Shown here: positions 9,360 through 16,809 of the stretch, piece after piece | Layout: every line of letters starts with the position of its first letter | Numbering within the stretch: position 1 is the stretch's first letter | Assembly: GCF_041361345.1 (NCBI RefSeq) | Contig: NZ_JBGKAD010000001.1 | Coordinates: 992,001-1,056,000, forward strand | DNA from: Halobaculum sp. MBLA0147 | GTDB taxonomy: Archaea; Halobacteriota; Halobacteria; Halobacteriales; Haloferacaceae | Length of the DNA stretch: 64,000 nucleotides | Reading direction: 5' to 3' | The notes under the pieces: model-generated | What the model was told of the DNA's origin: nothing | Database searches by the model: none | Seen by the model: only the letters and a program-made list of their open reading frames with translations | Translations under genes and position numbers: made by a program

Positions 9360-9828
9360 CTCCCCACGCGACGTGCCGGACGACCAACCGCGAGCCGCGA
9401 CGCCACCGGCTCCCCGTCTCGCGCGCGGTCCGGACCGCGTCGCGGAACCCCGCTCGGGTGTCGAAGACGGCCCGGAGCGGGTCGCCGAGCGCGACCCGTC
9501 GCAACGGACCGTCGCCGACTGCGAGCACCGGGCCGAATGCGAGCCGTGCAGTGGTCGTCGCGACACCGTTCCGGAGCCGGAGGTGGTCGGCGTCGGCTCG
9601 GACTGCGGTCGCGACGGTGTCGTGTGTGCCCCGTGCCGGCGGCGAGTGGCCGACGACACCGTCGACGGTCGCTACGGCCGCCGCGGCGTCCGGCGGGGGT
9701 TCGGTCGGCAGTCCCGCACCGACGCCGAACGCGACGGCGGCGACCGCTGTCAGCCCGATCCAGACGTACCACGCGTCGGCGAGTGTGTCGAACACGGGGT
9801 GTCTGGTCGCGTCACCCCACTTGAACAC
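9328..9828 (-). CDS. DUF7283-like haloarchaeal protein, first of the cluster
   Basis: About 166 residues, with one N-terminal transmembrane helix (WYVWIGLTAVAAVAFGVGAG) preceded by FDTLADA, which matches my memory of DUF7283 proteins (an FDxPxDAWYVW-type start). The remainder is a small Val/Ala/Arg-rich domain ending near GDGVALLAVR. The start is the GTG at 9828; another GTG at 9843 is possible. Its 3' end overlaps the next gene. It heads the run of four overlapping minus-strand genes, so they are probably one transcript. Confidence 0.7.
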   Translation of the reverse strand: MFKWGDATRHPVFDTLADAWYVWIGLTAVAAVAFGVGAGLPTEPPPDAAAAVATVDGVVGHSPPARGTHDTVATAVRADADHLRLRNGVATTTARLAFGPVLAVGDGPLRRVALGDPLRAVFDTRAGFRDAVRTARETGSRWRRGSRLVVRHVAWGGDGVALLAVR

Positions 9829-9904
9829 TCGCCGGAGAAACACGATCCGTCGGGGACGCGGGAGGGCCCGACTCGTGGGAGTTGTGTGTCCGTGTGTCCG
9901 TGTG

Positions 9905-10126
9905 TCAGGCGCTCGGACTGTCGACGAACAGTCCGTACAGGACCACCAACAGCGAGAGGAACGACCCGAGGCCGAGGCCGCCGACGGGGGACACCGATCC
10001 GGCGGTGCCGACGGCGGCCCCGACGGCCATCGGGAGCGGCACGACGGCCAACAACAGGTCGTACCGCTCGAACGACTGGTCGACGCGCTGTCCAGTGCCG
10101 TCGCTCGGTCGATTTCGTGTCGCCAT
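9905..10126 (-). CDS. Small two-helix membrane protein
   Basis: 73 residues from the ATG at 10126. A polar N-terminus (to about residue 20) is followed by two hydrophobic segments, roughly residues 22-42 (LLLAVVPLPMAVGAAVG) and 48-68 (LGLGSFLSLLVVLYGLFV), with a Gly-rich turn between. This architecture is common among short haloarchaeal proteins of unknown function. It ends 76 bases before the DUF7283-like start on the same strand, so may be co-transcribed. Codon use is typical of the genome. I do not recognise a named family. Confidence 0.75.
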   Translation of the reverse strand: MATRNRPSDGTGQRVDQSFERYDLLLAVVPLPMAVGAAVGTAGSVSPVGGLGLGSFLSLLVVLYGLFVDSPSA

Positions 10127-10318
10127 TCTCCCACACCCAGTTCCGAGTAGCGGCCCGTTCCACTAATACGTTTCTCCCTGTTTCGCGGGAAGAACGTGTG
10201 AAGGATACATGTGGTTCCCGAGAACACTCACAGACAGCTTCTCGAAGTTCTCCGTAACTTACACGCCCGCAGCCGAGGGGGTCCTCGATTCACGGCCGTC
10301 CGGGGTCGGGGCGTCGAC

Positions 10319-11287
10319 TCACGCCGGGAGAGAGACCGTGAGCGACCACGCCGCGAGTCCCACACTGCCGGCGACGAGGCCGGGGAGGAGTCGGCGGCGG
10401 AGAGCCCGTCGGAGCCGTGCCGCGGCACCGGCTCGATCACCGAGGTAGACGGCGGGCTCCGCCGGGTCGACGACCGTCACGTCGTCGCCGGTCTCCACAC
10501 GCCACTCGACGGCACACAGCGGCTCGTCGACCTCGTCGTCGGCGGCGACCGTGTCGTCGAGGTGGGTCGGGTCGAATCCGGCGAGGTAGCCCCGCAGGGA
10601 GCGCGACAGCTCCGGCCACTCCGCCTCGGGGACGACGCGTGGCTCGCCGCCGTACAGTCGCGCGCCGGCCAGGTCGACGCGCTCCCCGTCGACCGAGACG
10701 CGATCGCCGACGGTGCCGGCCGCGACCGCCGGGCCACGGACGGGGCCGTCCGCGGCCGCGAGGGTGTCCGCGTCCGGGTCTGCGTCTGCGGCTGGCCTCG
10801 TGTCCGTGTCCACGCCCGAGTCCGTACCCGCGTCCGTCTCCGCGCCTGCGCCCGGCGGGTCCGTCGCGGCGGGTTCCACGCGCCACCGGCAGCAGAGACA
10901 CCGGCGGTCACTGAACGGCGCGCGGACGCCAGTCTGCCCGTCGAGTGTCTCGACGGGCGTGGCCGCTCCGGAGGGCGTGTCACCCGCGACGCACCACAGC
11001 GTCGCCGCCCGCGCCGCGCCGACGGCCGTCGCGATCGCACCGCCCGCGGCGAGGAGGTACGCAGCGACTCTGCCGAGCAGTGGTCCCCACGCGACGTGTG
11101 TCGTCGCGACCGTCACGGGGAGCCCGACGAGTGCGCCACACAACAGCAGTCGCCACCCGCGTCCCGAGAGGTGGCGCTCGCGTCCGAACTCCCACTCCGC
11201 GGTGGCGACGACGACCGCGAACGGCGCGACCGCCAGCGCCGTCGCTGCCGTCACCAGGAGTCGCCACGCGCCCGTGCCCCCCGACAC
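10319..11287 (-). CDS. Haloarchaeal membrane protein with cytoplasmic acidic domain
   Basis: 322 residues. Hydrophobic helices near residues 10-30, 45-65 and 70-95, then a Cys cluster (CLCC), a low-complexity Asp/Ala/Thr linker (about residues 140-185), a globular domain with TWR/EWRVETGDDVTVV-type beta strands, and a final hydrophobic helix at the C-terminus (LLPGLVAGSVGLAAWSLTV). The domain order resembles E3-ligase-like GIDE membrane proteins in outline only; I would not assign that. The GTG at 11287 is preferred to the TTG-initiated longer frame because a TACTTGTA box lies about 30 bases upstream, as for a leaderless message. Function unknown. Confidence 0.75.
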   Translation of the reverse strand: MSGGTGAWRLLVTAATALAVAPFAVVVATAEWEFGRERHLSGRGWRLLLCGALVGLPVTVATTHVAWGPLLGRVAAYLLAAGGAIATAVGAARAATLWCVAGDTPSGAATPVETLDGQTGVRAPFSDRRCLCCRWRVEPAATDPPGAGAETDAGTDSGVDTDTRPAADADPDADTLAAADGPVRGPAVAAGTVGDRVSVDGERVDLAGARLYGGEPRVVPEAEWPELSRSLRGYLAGFDPTHLDDTVAADDEVDEPLCAVEWRVETGDDVTVVDPAEPAVYLGDRAGAAARLRRALRRRLLPGLVAGSVGLAAWSLTVSLPA

Positions 11288-11380
11288 GGTGTCACGGAGG
11301 TGACAGAGGTACAAGTAGCTGTCCGAGTGGGCGGGGTGTCCCGGTTCCGAGGGGCCGCTGGGCGCCTCCGCGGTGTCCCG

Positions 11381-11560
11381 TCAGTCGGCGTCTCTGTCGT
11401 CCAGGTACTCGTTGAGGAGCTGTGGCGCGACGACGCCGACGAGGATCAGGACCCCGATCAGGACGGCGTCGCTCAGGTTCGTCAGAGCACCACCGAGGAA
11501 CCACACCACCATCCCGAGCGTCGCGAACGAGAGGATGACCGCGTTCGAGCGAGAGAGCAC
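11381..11560 (-). CDS. 59-residue membrane protein, GC-rich tandem copy
   Basis: Reads from a GTG at 11560 to TGA at 11381. Two hydrophobic helices: AVILSFATLGMVVWFLGGAL and AVLIGVLILVGVVAPQLL, separated by TNLSD, with an acidic C-terminus. Aligned without gaps it shares about 38 of 59 residues with the neighbouring copy at 11659-11838. Codon use is normal for this genome (mostly G/C in third positions). The gene lies about 100 bases downstream of its paralogue on the same strand. No family recognised. Confidence 0.75.
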   Translation of the reverse strand: MLSRSNAVILSFATLGMVVWFLGGALTNLSDAVLIGVLILVGVVAPQLLNEYLDDRDAD

Positions 11561-11602
11561 GAGTGTGTGTCGGTCGGCTCGTCAGAAGTAGATTCTGTCT
11601 CG

Positions 11603-11621
11603 TCACTTCACTCAGAAGTGA
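11603..11621 (-). terminator. Inverted repeat between the two small membrane genes
   Basis: A perfect 7-base inverted repeat (TCACTTC / GAAGTGA) with a 5-base loop lies 38 bases downstream of the stop of the upstream copy and 43 bases upstream of the second copy's start. On the minus strand a run of T (antisense of 11636-11640) precedes it. It may end or attenuate the first transcript, or be an operator for the second; the sequence alone does not decide. Confidence 0.35.
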
Positions 11622-11658
11622 TCGCTAGAGTGGTCAAAAACCAACATAACGGTCTGGG

Positions 11659-11838
11659 TCAGTCCGAGTCCCTGTTATCCAGGTAGTTGTTCAGTAGTTG
11701 CGGTGCTAGGATACCAACGAAAATCAGTACTCCAATCAGAACGGTGTCGCTCAGGTTCGTCACGACACGCCCTCCGTACGTTAGTATTAGTCCGACAGTC
11801 GCAAACAAGAGGATTACCGTGTTTTCGCGGGAGACCAT
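11659..11838 (-). CDS. 59-residue membrane protein, AT-rich tandem copy
   Basis: ATG at 11838 to TGA at 11659. Two helices, NTVILLFATVGLILTYGG and VLIGVLIFVGILAPQLL, joined by TNLSD. It is the paralogue of the next gene downstream but uses many A/T-ending codons (CTA, GTA, ATA, GGA, GTT), unlike almost everything else here. A TTAGAAAT box about 29 bases before the ATG suggests a leaderless transcript. It starts 45 bases after the infB stop. The contrast with its GC-rich twin points to acquisition from a lower-GC source rather than recent duplication. Function unknown. Confidence 0.75.
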   Translation of the reverse strand: MVSRENTVILLFATVGLILTYGGRVVTNLSDTVLIGVLIFVGILAPQLLNNYLDNRDSD

Positions 11839-11883
11839 GTAGTATCGCCGTAAACTGGGATTTCTAAGTATCTTGTGATCGGC

Positions 11884-13704
11884 CTACTTCCCCCAGAAGG
11901 GGTCACCGCTCCGCTGTTTCTCCACGTACGCCTTCAGCGCCTCGCGTTCGTCGGCGGTGATCTCCTCGGTCAACTCCTGTTCGAGGATCTTGGCGTGTTT
12001 CTCCGGCAGTTCGATCCACAACTCGTCACCCTCCTCGATGCCGCGCCCGACCGTCGGGCCGTCGATGGCGACGGAGACGCGGTTGCCCGCACGCGCCTCC
12101 TCCACGTCGTCGCCCTGCTCTTGGATGCCGGAGAGTTCCCCGACGCGCTCGGGGTCGTCTCCGTCGAACTTCACCACGTTGCGGTTGTTCTGAACCGTCC
12201 CGGAGACGATCTCGACGCCGACCACGGCCGGGTCGTTCTGTCGGAAGGTGTGGTCCTGGAGGATGCGGAACCGCGCCGGCCGGACGATCTTGTCCAACAC
12301 CGTCTCCTGTTGGGCGCGTTCGATCTCCGCGACGTACTCCTCGTAGTCCTCGACGAGCTGGTAGATCACGTCGTGAGAGAACAACTGGACGGACGACTCC
12401 TCGAGTTCGTCCTCGGCGTCGGCCAACACGTCCACGTTGAACCCGAGGATCACCTCGTTGGTCTCCTCGTGAGCCGTCTCCGCGATCGCCACGTCGCGGG
12501 GCGCCACGTCGCCGACCTCCGCGCGCAGGATCGGGATCTCCGCCTCCTGGAGCGCCGAGGCGATCGCCTCCAGACTGCCGAGGGTGTCTGCCTTCACGAC
12601 GACCCCCTCGTCGGCCGTCTCCACCTCGATCTGGGCGATCTCCTGTTCGACCTCCGCGATCACCTCGTCGACGTTCTCCTCGCGGGCGACGCGGACCGGC
12701 GCGCCGGCCATCGCGCGGTCCAAGTCCGGCGCGGCGATCTTGATCCCCGCGGCCGCCGCCAACTCCGGCACCTGTTCGAACTCCTTCTCCGTGCGGATCT
12801 CCGCGAGCGGTCGCGGCCGCAACAGCGCGCGCACCTCCGTGACGATGGCCCCCTCCTCGCCGCCGACGACGATGGTGTCACCCTCGCGGACGGTGCCGTC
12901 GTACAACACCACGTCCAGCGTCGCGCCGAACCCGCGTTCGTCTTTGACCTCCAGCACCGTCCCCGCGCCGGGACCAGTCACGTCGATCTCCATCTCCTCT
13001 TTCATGTACCGCTGGGACAGCCCCATCATCACCGTCAGCAGGTCCGCGACACCCTCGCCCGTCTCCGCGGAGACGGGGACGACCCCGATGTTGCGCTGGA
13101 AGTTCTGGACCCGCCAGTAGAAGTCAGCCGAGAAGCCGGCGTCCGAGAGGTCCCCGATCAGTTCGTACACCTTCTCCTCCAAGTCGGACCGCGCCCGGTC
13201 GGACTGGGCGTCCATCGACGCCTGGATCGGCGTCTCGGGCTGTGGGTTCCAGCCGGGGACGGTGTCGACCTTGTTCGCGGCGACGACGAACGGCGTCCCC
13301 GTCCGCTTGAGGATCTCGACGGCCTCCTCCGTCTGCGGCTGGAACCCGTCGTTCACGTCGATCACGAGCACGGCGATGTCCGCCAGCGCGCCGCCGCGCG
13401 AGCGCAGCGTCGTGAACGAGTGGTGCCCTGGCGTGTCGATGAACAGGAGGCCGGGGAGGTCGAAGTCGTCTGGGTCGACCAACTCCCCGGCGATCCCGGA
13501 GATGGTCTCCAGCGGCACCGCGGTCGCGCCGATGTGTTGGGTGATGGCGCCGGACTCACCCTCGCTGACGGCCGAGCCGCGGATGCGGTCGAGGAGACTG
13601 GTCTTCCCGTGGTCGACGTGGCCCAGGACGGCGACGATCGGTGTCCTGAGTCCGTCGGCGCTGGGGCGAGTCACGTCGGCGGAGTCGTCGTGTGCGTCTG
13701 ACAT
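11884..13704 (-). CDS. infB: Translation initiation factor aIF5B (IF-2 family)
   Basis: 606 residues, the normal archaeal length without the long eukaryotic N-terminal extension. The GTPase domain has G1 GHVDHGKTS (residues 28-36), a switch region with ITQHIGAT, G3 DTPGHHSF, and G4 NKVD. Beta-barrel domain II, the alpha/beta/alpha domain III and the C-terminal tRNA-binding domain IV (around GVEIVSGTVQNNRNV) follow in order, ending KQRSGDPFWGK, typical of haloarchaeal aIF5B. It promotes subunit joining and positions initiator tRNA on the ribosome. ATG start at 13704; divergent from the GHKL gene. The conserved haloarchaeal neighbours (PRC-barrel and nob1) are nearby but displaced by inserted genes. 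Confidence 0.97.
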   Translation of the reverse strand: MSDAHDDSADVTRPSADGLRTPIVAVLGHVDHGKTSLLDRIRGSAVSEGESGAITQHIGATAVPLETISGIAGELVDPDDFDLPGLLFIDTPGHHSFTTLRSRGGALADIAVLVIDVNDGFQPQTEEAVEILKRTGTPFVVAANKVDTVPGWNPQPETPIQASMDAQSDRARSDLEEKVYELIGDLSDAGFSADFYWRVQNFQRNIGVVPVSAETGEGVADLLTVMMGLSQRYMKEEMEIDVTGPGAGTVLEVKDERGFGATLDVVLYDGTVREGDTIVVGGEEGAIVTEVRALLRPRPLAEIRTEKEFEQVPELAAAAGIKIAAPDLDRAMAGAPVRVAREENVDEVIAEVEQEIAQIEVETADEGVVVKADTLGSLEAIASALQEAEIPILRAEVGDVAPRDVAIAETAHEETNEVILGFNVDVLADAEDELEESSVQLFSHDVIYQLVEDYEEYVAEIERAQQETVLDKIVRPARFRILQDHTFRQNDPAVVGVEIVSGTVQNNRNVVKFDGDDPERVGELSGIQEQGDDVEEARAGNRVSVAIDGPTVGRGIEEGDELWIELPEKHAKILEQELTEEITADEREALKAYVEKQRSGDPFWGK

Positions 13705-13811
13705 ACTGCGAGATCACTCCGTAGAACGGTCGTTGTCTGTTCTCGTCGGGGTATCTTCGTAAGCGCTTCGACTCTACCACATTCTCACCGCACTCGCGTA
13801 CCGCCACACTT

Positions 13812-13822
13812 AGCTATAAGTG
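13812..13822 (+). promoter_or_regulatory. TATA-like box of the GHKL ATPase gene
   Basis: AGCTATAAGTG lies about 28 bases before the ATG at 13846 in an AT-rich stretch, the spacing expected for a leaderless haloarchaeal transcript. It supports the ATG at 13846 over the TTG at 13840. Confidence 0.5.
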
Positions 13823-13845
13823 AAGCGCGACAGATAGAATTGAAT

Positions 13846-14706
13846 ATGGAAACCCTTCAGCCAGATGTGGTACCAGTCAACGATAGTCTAGAAAGACAGT
13901 TCCGTTCAACATGTGATATTTTGAGTCGGTTGGACCGGAGTACCGCAAACGATGTTGAGGTGGATCTCTCCGACGCAGAGTGGTTCACACCCGCCTTCCT
14001 GACGCCGACTTCCGTGGTCTGTCAACGAGATGATCGACTCGACGGCGAGAGTCTCCGTCTCCCCGAAGATAAGGAAAGGTACCTCTCACAGATTAACTTC
14101 CCCATGGGGTCCAACGATCCGACAGAGTCACACGAAAACGACCTCCCACTCTGTCGACTGAACACACAATCTGGGCCTGCGTCGGTCGAGCGTGTCGAGT
14201 CGAAAATAGTGGAACTGCTCCAATTGGCACTCGCCGATAGCATCGAAGGAGGAATCTCCGCAATCAGATATCCCGTGAATGAGTTGATCGACAACGTTGA
14301 TCAGCACTCGCGCTGCGCGAACGGCGCTCTCCTCGTACAGAATTACCCACACAAGCCATTCGTAGAGATCTGTGTTGCAGACGCCGGCATCGGGATTCTC
14401 GGCAGCTACGAGGAGAGTGGTGAGAGTGTGGACACCGACGAAGAAGCGCTGCGGATGGCACTGAATGGAGTCTCGACGAAGTCCGACGGTGTCGACCGTG
14501 GGTACGGAATACGGACGACGACAGAGATGGTATGTGATGGACTGGAAGGAGAGATTCTGTTTGCATCGGGGGACACAGCAGTACACAAACGTGGCGATGA
14601 GTCATCTGAGGCGTTCCAGCTTCCAACAGAGTGGCCGGGAACAGTGTTCGTCGCTCGACCGAAACGACCAGACAAGTCGTTTAATTATATCGACTACGTC
14701 GGATAA
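13846..14706 (+). CDS. GHKL (HATPase_c) ATP-binding protein, anti-sigma/partner-switch type
   Basis: 286 residues. The C-terminal half shows the Bergerat ATP-binding fold: N box NELIDNVDQHS (145-155), G1 box DAGIGI (179-184) and G2 region GVDRGYGIRT (215-224). The N-terminal half has VEVDLSDAEWFTPAFLTP (about 37-54), similar in pattern to STAS-like beta-strand/helix segments. No phosphoacceptor His, receiver or transmembrane segment is seen, so it is not a sensor kinase; it looks like an SpoIIAB/RsbW-class or STAS-partner ATPase. Third-position GC is clearly lower than in neighbours (25 G/C of 60 bases at 13861-13920). It is followed 55 bases later by a STAS-like gene on the same strand, its likely partner. 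Confidence 0.8.
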   Translation: METLQPDVVPVNDSLERQFRSTCDILSRLDRSTANDVEVDLSDAEWFTPAFLTPTSVVCQRDDRLDGESLRLPEDKERYLSQINFPMGSNDPTESHENDLPLCRLNTQSGPASVERVESKIVELLQLALADSIEGGISAIRYPVNELIDNVDQHSRCANGALLVQNYPHKPFVEICVADAGIGILGSYEESGESVDTDEEALRMALNGVSTKSDGVDRGYGIRTTTEMVCDGLEGEILFASGDTAVHKRGDESSEAFQLPTEWPGTVFVARPKRPDKSFNYIDYVG

Positions 14707-14733
14707 AGGTTTCGGTCTCGCGCCCCCAAAGCC

Positions 14734-14740
14734 CTTTACC
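14734..14740 (+). promoter_or_regulatory. TATA-like box of the STAS-like gene
   Basis: CTTTACC sits 22-28 bases before the ATG at 14762 within the 55-base gap after the GHKL gene. It suggests that the STAS-like gene can be transcribed independently of the ATPase gene. Confidence 0.35.
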
Positions 14741-14761
14741 GGTCACGACAGAGTTGTACGC

Positions 14762-15007
14762 ATGACTGAGGTGGTCAGCGTCGACGATGACAGTGTCTCG
14801 ACCCGGCGGTACGCAAGAGAGATCGCCGAGGACGCGGCCGCCAACGGTGCCGATGCACTCGATCTCACCGGTGTCGAGTTCGTCAGTCGATCAGTTGCCG
14901 ACGAACTGCTCCATCAGTCCGAACGACGTAATTTGGAACTTCGGCACGCGGAGGGTGAAGTAGCGGAGATGCTCAATGCCGTCCGTGGTGATACCGCAAC
15001 CGCCTGA
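14762..15007 (+). CDS. STAS-like (DUF4325-type) protein
   Basis: 81 residues from the ATG at 14762. The core LDLTGVEFVSRSVADELL (residues about 33-50) matches the DUF4325/STAS-like pattern in which a beta-strand is followed by Ser residues at the helix start, the place where anti-sigma antagonists are phosphorylated; here Ser42 and Ser44 are candidates. The rest is helical and acidic. Codon use is closer to the genome average than that of the adjoining GHKL gene. Proteins of this type are usually encoded beside a GHKL ATPase, as here. The regulated target is unknown; archaea lack sigma factors. Confidence 0.75.
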   Translation: MTEVVSVDDDSVSTRRYAREIAEDAAANGADALDLTGVEFVSRSVADELLHQSERRNLELRHAEGEVAEMLNAVRGDTATA

Positions 15008-15126
15008 TTAACTCGTTTCTACCTCTTGCAGCGTCATATCGATGAACGACACTCACACCTCTCGTGTCCTCCACGCGTCCGACGCTGGGCGTGGCGTTTA
15101 TGACGTTCGCCACGAACCGCCGTAGT

Positions 15127-15372
15127 ATGGTAGACATCCTCGCCGAAGATCTCTCTGGGAAGGGGATCATCATGGGTGGGACGGAGCTCGGAGTCCTCTA
15201 CAACATCACGATGGACCTGAAGACGGGTCGTCTCTCCGACCTGTTGGTGACACCGAGTGAGGCACAGACGGTCGAGGGACTCCCGTTCGAGGCGGACGGC
15301 GACGGTCACGTGAAGGTGCCGGTGCGACGCGTCCAGCGGGTGGAAGACTACATCCAGATCGAGCCGGTGTGA
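15127..15372 (+). CDS. cdpB2: CdpB-like PRC-barrel protein
   Basis: 81 residues, a single PRC-barrel domain: ILAEDLSGKGIIMGGTELG, then LYNITMDLKTGRLSDLLV and a final VPVRRVQRVEDYIQIEPV strand. This matches the short haloarchaeal PRC-barrel proteins CdpB1/CdpB2, which bind SepF and CdpA in FtsZ-based cell division. The symbol cdpB2 rests on position, next to nob1 and near infB, as I remember for Haloferax; treat it as tentative. A GTTTATGA box about 28 bases before the ATG suggests a leaderless transcript. The stop overlaps the nob1 start as GTGA. Confidence 0.8.
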   Translation: MVDILAEDLSGKGIIMGGTELGVLYNITMDLKTGRLSDLLVTPSEAQTVEGLPFEADGDGHVKVPVRRVQRVEDYIQIEPV

Positions 15373-15836
15373 GCGCGATGCAGGTACTCGACACGTCCGC
15401 GTTCATCCACGAGTACACCACCGACGACCGCACGGCGTCGATCCCCGCCGTCCACGAGGAGTTGGAGGGAGAACACGCCTTCCGCTTCGACGCGATGGAG
15501 GGGTCGGGGATGCACATCCACGTCCCCGACGAGGGCGCCGTGGAGCGGGTCACCCGCGCCGCGGGCGAGACCGGCGACGACGGGGAGCTGTCGGCGACAG
15601 ACCGCCGGCTCGTCGCGACTGCCTTCGAACTCGACGCGACGCTCGTGACCGACGACTACGCGATGCAGAACGTCGCCGAACGGCTCGGCGTCGACGTGCA
15701 GGTGATCGCCCGCGACGGGATCGACGAACGCCGCGACTGGCTGTTCCAGTGTGTCGGCTGTGGCCGCGAGTTCGACGACGACCGCGACCGCTGTCCGATC
15801 TGTGGCAGCGACCTCAACCGGAAGAACCCTGCTTGA
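15369..15836 (+). CDS. nob1: rRNA maturation endonuclease Nob1
   Basis: 155 residues. An N-terminal PIN domain begins QVLDTSAF, with the first catalytic Asp at residue 8, and contains SATDRRLVATA and LVTDDYAMQNVA with further acidic residues. A C-terminal zinc ribbon has CVGCGREF and CPICG (Cys128, 131, 142, 145). This is the full Nob1 architecture; the enzyme cuts the 3' end of 16S pre-rRNA. The GTG at 15369 overlaps the PRC-barrel gene's TGA; an ATG three codons later is the alternative start. Co-transcription with the PRC-barrel gene is likely. Confidence 0.93.
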   Translation: MSAMQVLDTSAFIHEYTTDDRTASIPAVHEELEGEHAFRFDAMEGSGMHIHVPDEGAVERVTRAAGETGDDGELSATDRRLVATAFELDATLVTDDYAMQNVAERLGVDVQVIARDGIDERRDWLFQCVGCGREFDDDRDRCPICGSDLNRKNPA

Positions 15837-15927
15837 GTGCGTGCGGCCGCGTCGACGAGTCGTCGGACCTCGGCCGAGTCGACGCGCCGTCTGCTCTCTC
15901 TCGAAGAGACCGACGCCCGTCGCCCCC

Positions 15928-16665
15928 TCAGCCGAGCACGCCGATCACCGTCGCGTACTGGATGCCGAACAGCACGGCGTTGTAGCCGCCGTGGGTGAGT
16001 GACGGGACGACGACGTTGTCCGTCCGTTCGTACAACACCCCGAGGATCGCGCCGAGCACCGTCGCGACACCGACGTAGGCGACCTGCGCGGGCAGCCCGC
16101 CCATGACACCGGGCAGGTGGATCGCGCCGAACAGCAGCGACGCGAAGGCGATGCCGCCCGGCGCGCCGACGGCGTCGCGGACGTGGCCCTGCACGACCCC
16201 GCGGAAGAGGAGCTCCTCCGCCGGCCCGACGACGAGCAGCGAGACGGGGATCATCAACAGGAAGTACACCGGCGTGCGGCCGGCGGCGGTGATCGCGCGG
16301 TTCTGGCCCGTCCCGATCCCCAGCGCCTGGAGTCCGAACAGGAGGGCGAACTGGACGGCGAGGAGTCCGACGAGGCCGCCGACGATCAGCCCCGCCTCGC
16401 GACGCGACGGCCGACGGACGGAGACGAGGTCCCGCTCCTCGGCGTAGTAGAGGAAGGCGACACACGCGAGTGCGAACCCGACGAACTGTGCGACCGTCCG
16501 CGTCACCTCGTACACCGCCGTGTCGGGCGCGACGCCGAGGATCGTCGCCAGCCCGTCGACCGGCGCGACCACGGCGAAGGCGGCCGTCCACGCCGCCACG
16601 AGGACGAACAACGAGCGGATCACCCGCAACACCACGTCTTGGGGGTCCGCGGTCCTGACGCTCAT
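15928..16665 (-). CDS. CPBP family intramembrane metalloprotease-like protein
   Basis: 245 residues with about seven hydrophobic helices. The ATG at 16665 is chosen because the longer frame adds a polar, non-homologous leader. Motif 1 of the CPBP (Abi/Rce1) family is present as PAEELLFRG (Glu150, Glu151, Arg155), motif 2 as LLFGAIHLPG (His183) and motif 3 as SLTHGGYNAV near the C-terminus, so the metal-binding active site looks intact. In bacteria and archaea such proteins process or protect against peptides or mature membrane proteins; the substrate here is unknown. It converges on nob1 with a 91-base gap. Confidence 0.88.
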   Translation of the reverse strand: MSVRTADPQDVVLRVIRSLFVLVAAWTAAFAVVAPVDGLATILGVAPDTAVYEVTRTVAQFVGFALACVAFLYYAEERDLVSVRRPSRREAGLIVGGLVGLLAVQFALLFGLQALGIGTGQNRAITAAGRTPVYFLLMIPVSLLVVGPAEELLFRGVVQGHVRDAVGAPGGIAFASLLFGAIHLPGVMGGLPAQVAYVGVATVLGAILGVLYERTDNVVVPSLTHGGYNAVLFGIQYATVIGVLG

Positions 16666-16809
16666 CGGCCGTGCGTACGGGACGGCCGGTGTAAACGGCT
16701 GCGACTGCGACGGGCGCGTGTCAGGGTGGTCACGATCCAACTCCGGACTCTCTCTCCGCGTGAGACGGATCCCGACCGCTCTTGCCCGCCCGTCACGACA
16801 CACGACGAC

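Noticed and set aside
11875-13701. Long open frame (608 codons) antisense to infB
   Set aside because: It mirrors infB exactly and encodes a composition-driven, Arg/His/Leu-rich translation; a shadow of the GC-rich coding strand.
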